DNA of 64,000 nucleotides from Pseudomonas entomophila (lineage in GTDB: Bacteria > Pseudomonadota > Gammaproteobacteria > Pseudomonadales > Pseudomonadaceae): assembly GCF_029193575.1 (NCBI RefSeq), contig NZ_JARGCS010000047.1, positions 186,001-250,000 of the forward strand. Reading direction: 5' to 3'. Positions 60,194 through 64,000 of this stretch are shown here, piece after piece (the first letter of the stretch is position 1; each line of letters starts with the position of its first letter). Both the position numbers and the translations under genes were made by a program. Under the pieces are notes generated by a model, which ran no database searches, had not been told where the DNA came from, and saw only the letters and a program-made list of their open reading frames with translations.

Positions 60194-61711
60194 TCAATCC
60201 AGGGGGGCGGGCTGTGGATAACGTGCCTTGCGCTCGAGGTCGTCGAGGTCGATGTGGTTGCGCATGTACTGTTGGCTGGCGTCCACCAGGGGTTGGTGGT
60301 CCCAGCTGTTCAGCGTGCCGATGGAAAGCGCCTCGGCCACCAGGCGGCGGCGCCGTTGGCTGGCCAGCACCTGCTCGCGCAGGGCGGGCATGTCCCAGCG
60401 TTGGCGGGCTTCATCGACGAATGCCTGCAGCAGCGCCTGGTGGTCCGGGCTGCCGGTGAGGTTCTCCCGCTCGTGCGGGTCGCGGCTCAGGTCATAGAGT
60501 AGGCATGGGTCCTCTGCGCTGTACACGAACTTGTAGGGGCCGCGGCGGATCATCATCAGCGGGCCGACGGTGCCTTCGGCCATGTACTCGCCGATCACCT
60601 CGTCATGCCCGCCCTGCCCTTGCAGGTGGCCGAGCAGCGAGCGGCCATCGAGGGGCAGGTGCGCTTCCACGCGGCCACCGGCAAGCTCGACCAGGGTCGG
60701 CAGCAGGTCGCAGGTCGATACGCTGGCCGCCACGCGCGCCGGGGCGAAGCGCTTGGGCGCGTGAATGAGCAGCGGCACCCGCGCCGACATCTCGAACCAG
60801 TGCATCTTGTACCAGAGCCCGCGCTCGCCAAGCATGTCGCCGTGGTCGCCGGAGAACACGATCAGCGTGTCGTCGGCCAGGTCGCAGTCCTCCAGCGTCT
60901 GCAGCAACTGGCCGATGTTGTCGTCGATGTAGCTGCACGCGCCGAAGTAGGCGCGGCGGGCGTCGCGGACTTTATCCACAGGCAGCGGCTTGCCCCACAG
61001 GTCGTAGACCTTGAGCAGGCGCTGGGCGTGCGGATCCTGTTGGTGGTCGGCGAACTCGGCGCGCGGCAGCGGGATATCCACACCCTCGTAGCGATCCCAG
61101 TAACGCTTGGGGATGGTGTACGGGTCGTGGGGGTGGGTCATGGAGACGGTCAGGCAGAACGGCCGGCCATCGTTGTCGCGCACGTGGTCGTAAAGGTACT
61201 GGCGCGCCTTGAACACCACCTCTTCGTCGAAATCCAGCTGGTTGGTGCGCACGCAGGGCCCGGCCTGCAACACCGAGGACATGTTGTGGTACCAGCTCGG
61301 GCGCGCGTCGGGCGCGTCCCAGTTCACCGCCCAGCCGTAGTCGGCGGGGTAGATGTCGCTGGTCAGGCGTTCCTCGTAGCCGTGCAGCTGGTCAGGGCCG
61401 CAGAAGTGCATCTTGCCCGACAGCGCGGTGCGGTAGCCGAGGCGGCGCAGGTAGTGGGCGTAGGTGGGCACGTCGGCGGGGAAGTCGGCGGCGTTGTCGT
61501 AGGCCCCGATACGGCTGGGCAACTGGCCGCTGACCAGGGTGAAGCGCGACGGCGCGCACAGCGGGCTGTTGCAGTAGGCGGCGTCGAACACCACGGCCTG
61601 CTCGGCGAGCTTGGCCAGGTGCGGCATCTTGATCGGCGAGGGGGCGTAGATCGGCAGCAAGGGGGCGGCCATCTGATCGGCCATGATGAACAGGATGTTG
61701 GGGCGTTTCAT
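60194..61711 (-). CDS. betC: Choline sulfatase BetC
   Basis: 505 residues from MKRPNILFIMADQMAAPLLP. NSPLCAPSRFTLVSGQLPSR is the type I sulfatase motif in which Cys becomes formylglycine; FSGDHGDMLGERGLWYKMHW holds metal ligands. It hydrolyses choline-O-sulfate to choline and sulfate. The ORF is open 94 codons upstream across the LysR gene and is trimmed. The maturase needed is not in the window. Confidence 0.95.
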   Translation of the reverse strand: MKRPNILFIMADQMAAPLLPIYAPSPIKMPHLAKLAEQAVVFDAAYCNSPLCAPSRFTLVSGQLPSRIGAYDNAADFPADVPTYAHYLRRLGYRTALSGKMHFCGPDQLHGYEERLTSDIYPADYGWAVNWDAPDARPSWYHNMSSVLQAGPCVRTNQLDFDEEVVFKARQYLYDHVRDNDGRPFCLTVSMTHPHDPYTIPKRYWDRYEGVDIPLPRAEFADHQQDPHAQRLLKVYDLWGKPLPVDKVRDARRAYFGACSYIDDNIGQLLQTLEDCDLADDTLIVFSGDHGDMLGERGLWYKMHWFEMSARVPLLIHAPKRFAPARVAASVSTCDLLPTLVELAGGRVEAHLPLDGRSLLGHLQGQGGHDEVIGEYMAEGTVGPLMMIRRGPYKFVYSAEDPCLLYDLSRDPHERENLTGSPDHQALLQAFVDEARQRWDMPALREQVLASQRRRRLVAEALSIGTLNSWDHQPLVDASQQYMRNHIDLDDLERKARYPQPAPLD

Positions 61712-61820
61712 AGCTGCCTTCCATCGTCGAGGATTATGGGAATCGCTTGCGAACGAGGATGCGGCTGTGGATAACATGGGTAAAGCCCACGACGGGCAAT
61801 GACTGGGATTAGCCACGCTT
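61712..61820. promoter_or_regulatory. betC-LysR divergent promoter region
   Basis: 109 bp between divergent genes, where a LysR-type regulator would bind. GGGCAATGACTGGGATTAGCC lies near the LysR start, and an exact DnaA box (61766-61774) in the middle. No convincing T-N11-A dyad was fixed. Confidence 0.45.
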
Positions 61821-62723
61821 ATGTTCGAGCACCTTGCCGACCTGTCGCTGGACACCTTGCGCGTGTTCGAGGCCGCCGCCCGCCTGCGCGGTTTCACTGC
61901 GGCGGCGCTGGAACTGGGCACCACCCAGCCGGCGGTGAGCCAGCAGGTCAAGCGCCTGGAGGCGCAGCTGGGCACGCGGTTGTTCGACCGCATCTACCGG
62001 GGCATCGCATTGACCGAGGCGGGCCAGGTGTTGTTCGAACAGGTGCACCAAGGGTTGCAGGCCATGGACGAGGGCATCGCCGAGGCGAGCGGCCGGGGCC
62101 AGCGCGAGGTGTTGCAGGTGGCCACCGACTTCGCCTTCGCGGCGTTCTGGTTGATGCCTCGGCTGCAGCGTTTTCATGAGGCTTATCCACAGGTGGACGT
62201 GAGCCTGGTGACCGGTGAGCGCAGCCAGGGCATGTTGCGACCGGACATCGATGTGGCGGTGCTGTTCGGCGATGGTCGCTTTCACCAGGGCGAGAGCCGG
62301 TGGTTGTTCGACGAAGAGGTGTTCCCTGTGTGCAGCCCGCGCCTGGTGGCGGGCCAGGCGATGCCGGCGGAGGCCTTGCAGCAGTTGCCGTTGCTGCACC
62401 TGCGCGGCGAGCAGGCCAGCCGTTGGTTCGACTGGGCAGGGGTGTTCAAGGGGCTGGGGCTTTCCAGCCCACCGGCGGCGGGGCAGTTGCGGTTCGACAA
62501 CTACACGCTGCTGATCCAGGCTGCGATTGCCGGCCAGGGGGTGGCGATCGGCTGGGCGCACCTGGTCGATGGGTTGGTGGAGCAAGGGTTGCTGTGCCGG
62601 CCGTGGGTGGGCAGCTTGCGTTCGGCGCGGGGGTATTACATGGTGCTGCCGCCGCGCAAGCGGCGCGGGGCGTTGATCGAGCGGTTCGTCGATTGGCTGG
62701 AGCGGGAACGGGGTATCCCATGA
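61821..62723 (+). CDS. betR: LysR-family regulator of choline-sulfate use
   Basis: 300 residues. Winged helix-turn-helix RLRGFTAAALELGTTQPAVSQQV, then EAQLGTRLFDRIYRGIALTE, and an effector-binding domain. Divergent from betC, so it likely activates betC-choX-sulP in response to choline-O-sulfate. The symbol follows the P. putida homologue and is tentative. Confidence 0.85.
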   Translation: MFEHLADLSLDTLRVFEAAARLRGFTAAALELGTTQPAVSQQVKRLEAQLGTRLFDRIYRGIALTEAGQVLFEQVHQGLQAMDEGIAEASGRGQREVLQVATDFAFAAFWLMPRLQRFHEAYPQVDVSLVTGERSQGMLRPDIDVAVLFGDGRFHQGESRWLFDEEVFPVCSPRLVAGQAMPAEALQQLPLLHLRGEQASRWFDWAGVFKGLGLSSPPAAGQLRFDNYTLLIQAAIAGQGVAIGWAHLVDGLVEQGLLCRPWVGSLRSARGYYMVLPPRKRRGALIERFVDWLERERGIP

Positions 62724-62724
62724 C

Positions 62725-62816
62725 GCCATCGCGGGGCAAGCCCGCCCTGCAGGTACGGCGTCGTCCATGAGAACGGCGTGGTACCTGTGGGGGCGGGCTT
62801 GCCCCGCGATGAGGCC
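62725..62816. repeat. Inverted pair of REP elements
   Basis: CCATCGCGGGGCAAGCCCG and its mirror CGGGCTTGCCCCGCGATG flank about 50 bp that include GAACGGCG. Between the LysR gene and the DOPA-dioxygenase-like gene. Confidence 0.85.
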
Positions 62817-62864
62817 GTACCGGCGTATAGTCACACCCCGCCACACCGCATTTCAGGAGCTACC

Positions 62865-63194
62865 GTGCAAAGGATCAAGGGCTACCACGCCCACGTGTAC
62901 TACGACGCCTCTACCCAGGAGCAAGCCCGGCAACTGTGCGAAGAAGCCGCGCGACTGTTCCCCGTGACCATGGGCCGCATGCACCAAAACCCCGTTGGGC
63001 CGCACCCGGACTGGAGCTGCCAACTGGCCTTCGGGCCGGAGGTGGTGGGCGTGGTGCTGCCGTGGTTGGCGCTGTTTCGGAAGGGGTTGGTGGTGTTCCT
63101 GCATCCGCTGACCGGGGATGACCTGGTGGACCACCGCGATCATGCGATCTGGATGGGGGCGGTCAGGCCGCTGAAACTGTCTATTTTCGAATGA
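62865..63194 (+). CDS. DOPA 4,5-dioxygenase-family protein
   Basis: 109 residues from GTG 62865, with CAGGAGC ahead. IKGYHAHVYYDASTQEQARQ, VGPHPDWSCQLAF and VVFLHPLTGDDLVDHRDHAI carry the conserved His residues of the small bacterial members of this family. Their real substrate in pseudomonads is not established. The gene stands alone between REP elements. Confidence 0.82.
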   Translation: MQRIKGYHAHVYYDASTQEQARQLCEEAARLFPVTMGRMHQNPVGPHPDWSCQLAFGPEVVGVVLPWLALFRKGLVVFLHPLTGDDLVDHRDHAIWMGAVRPLKLSIFE

Positions 63195-63204
63195 TCACAG
63201 GCTG

Positions 63205-63230
63205 TTCTTCGCGGGCGAGCCCGCGAAGAA
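63205..63230. repeat. Perfect palindrome between convergent genes
   Basis: TTCTTCGCGGGC-GA-GCCCGCGAAGAA has a 12-bp perfect stem. It is related to REP and probably terminates both the DOPA-dioxygenase-like gene and trpA. Confidence 0.8.
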
Positions 63231-63242
63231 AGCCACGCGCAA

Positions 63243-64000
63243 TCAGCGACGGGCGCCGCGCACGCCTTCGGCCAGCGCCGAGCACAGGCTCAGCACATCA
63301 TTCACCGCCTGCTCGGCATCCTTGGCCTGGGCGATCTTGTCGACCAGCGCCGAACCGACCACCACGCCCTCGGACAGCTTGGCGATGGCCGCCGCCTGCT
63401 CCGGCGTGCGGATACCGAAACCGACGCTGATCGGCAGGTCGGTATGCCGGCGCAGGCGGCTGATGGCCTCCTTCACGTGCTCGGTGGTCGCCGAGCCCGC
63501 GCCGGTCACGCCGGCCACCGACACGTAGTAGACGAACCCGGAACTGCGCTCCAGCACGCGCGGCAGGCGCACGTCGTCGGTGGTCGGGGTGGTCAGGCGG
63601 ATGAAGTCGATGCCGGCGGCCTGGGCCGGAGTGGCCAGCTCGGCGTCGTGCTCCGGCGGCAGGTCGACGATGATCAGGCCATCGACGCCTGCGCTTTTGG
63701 CGTCGGCGACGAACTTTTCCACGCCGAAGCGGTGGATCGGGTTGTAGTAGCCCATCAGCACGATCGGCGTGGTCTGGTTGCCGACGCGGAATTCACGGAC
63801 CATCTGCAGGGTTTTCGCCAGGGTCTGCCCGGCTTCCAGGGCGCGCAGGGTGGCGAGCTGGATCGCCACGCCGTCGGCCATCGGGTCGGTGAACGGCATG
63901 CCCAGCTCGATCACGTCGGCGCCGGCTTCGGGCAGGCCCTTGAGGATCGCCAGCGAGGCATCGTAGCCAGGGTCGCCGGCGGTGATGAAGGTGACCAGCG
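63243..64000 (-). CDS. trpA: Tryptophan synthase alpha chain, 3' part of gene
   Basis: About 252 C-terminal residues, the gene running off the right edge. LVTFITAGDPGYDASLAILK, IELGMPFTDPMADGVAIQLA, with the catalytic Glu and Asp of the alpha subunit, and PISVGFGIRTPEQAAAIAKL are clear. It releases indole from indole-3-glycerol phosphate. trpB would lie just beyond, and the trpI regulator further on. Confidence 0.97.
   Translation of the reverse strand, partial: LVTFITAGDPGYDASLAILKGLPEAGADVIELGMPFTDPMADGVAIQLATLRALEAGQTLAKTLQMVREFRVGNQTTPIVLMGYYNPIHRFGVEKFVADAKSAGVDGLIIVDLPPEHDAELATPAQAAGIDFIRLTTPTTDDVRLPRVLERSSGFVYYVSVAGVTGAGSATTEHVKEAISRLRRHTDLPISVGFGIRTPEQAAAIAKLSEGVVVGSALVDKIAQAKDAEQAVNDVLSLCSALAEGVRGARR

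Overview
The window is chromosomal DNA around the replication origin of a fluorescent pseudomonad, most likely of the Pseudomonas putida group. I infer this from the order atpIBEFHAGDC-glmU-deoR-glmS on one side of parB-parA-rsmG-mnmG-mnmE-yidC-yidD-rnpA-rpmH, from oriC followed by dnaA-dnaN-recF-gyrB, from near-identical remembered P. putida proteins, and from the many P. putida-type REP palindromes. No tRNA, rRNA or CRISPR array was seen.

Layout. (1) 1-617: mobile debris downstream of glmS: a truncated IS30-type transposase, an orphan reading-frame remnant, a hairpin, and two TnsB-site-like repeats at the attTn7 position. (2) 618-12000, minus strand: amino-sugar genes glmS, a DeoR regulator and glmU, then the complete F1Fo ATP synthase operon. 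(3) 12100-20820, minus strand: ParAB partition genes, ribosome and tRNA modification genes (rsmG, mnmG, mnmE), membrane insertion (yidC, yidD), RNase P protein and L34. (4) 20821-27626: oriC with at least five exact DnaA boxes, then dnaA, dnaN, recF and gyrB; recF carries two parS sites.

(5) 27970-32121: an accessory four-gene operon just downstream of gyrB. It encodes an Ntn-type hydrolase with an N-terminal Cys, a protein resembling N-terminal asparagine amidohydrolase (NTAN1), a type I asparaginase fused to a bulb-lectin domain, and an unrecognised protein with a Cys/His hydrolase look. At least three of the four point to amide-bond hydrolysis. I know of no described system with this set, and it is my main candidate for something new.

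(6) 32187-36752: sulfide and persulfide oxidation: a FisR-like sigma54 activator, persulfide dioxygenase, sulfide:quinone oxidoreductase and a TauE/SafE exporter, with a visible -24/-12 promoter. (7) 36741-41204: a LysR regulator divergent from a GMC oxidoreductase and an MHS transporter. (8) 41420-53940: housekeeping genes (plsC-like, gmhB, glyS, glyQ, tag, lipid A acyltransferase, trkA, rsmB, fmt, def, dprA, tsaC). (9) 54000-57561: a DUF6124-type small protein behind a structured leader, a quinone oxidoreductase, hemF and aroE. (10) 57619-62723: choline-O-sulfate use (SulP transporter, choline-binding protein, choline sulfatase, LysR regulator). (11) a DOPA-dioxygenase-like protein and the 3' part of trpA.

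Many ORFs begin upstream of the likely real start. I trimmed starts using conserved N-termini, Shine-Dalgarno spacing and neighbouring stops, and say so where it matters. All family calls are by reading; no database search was run.
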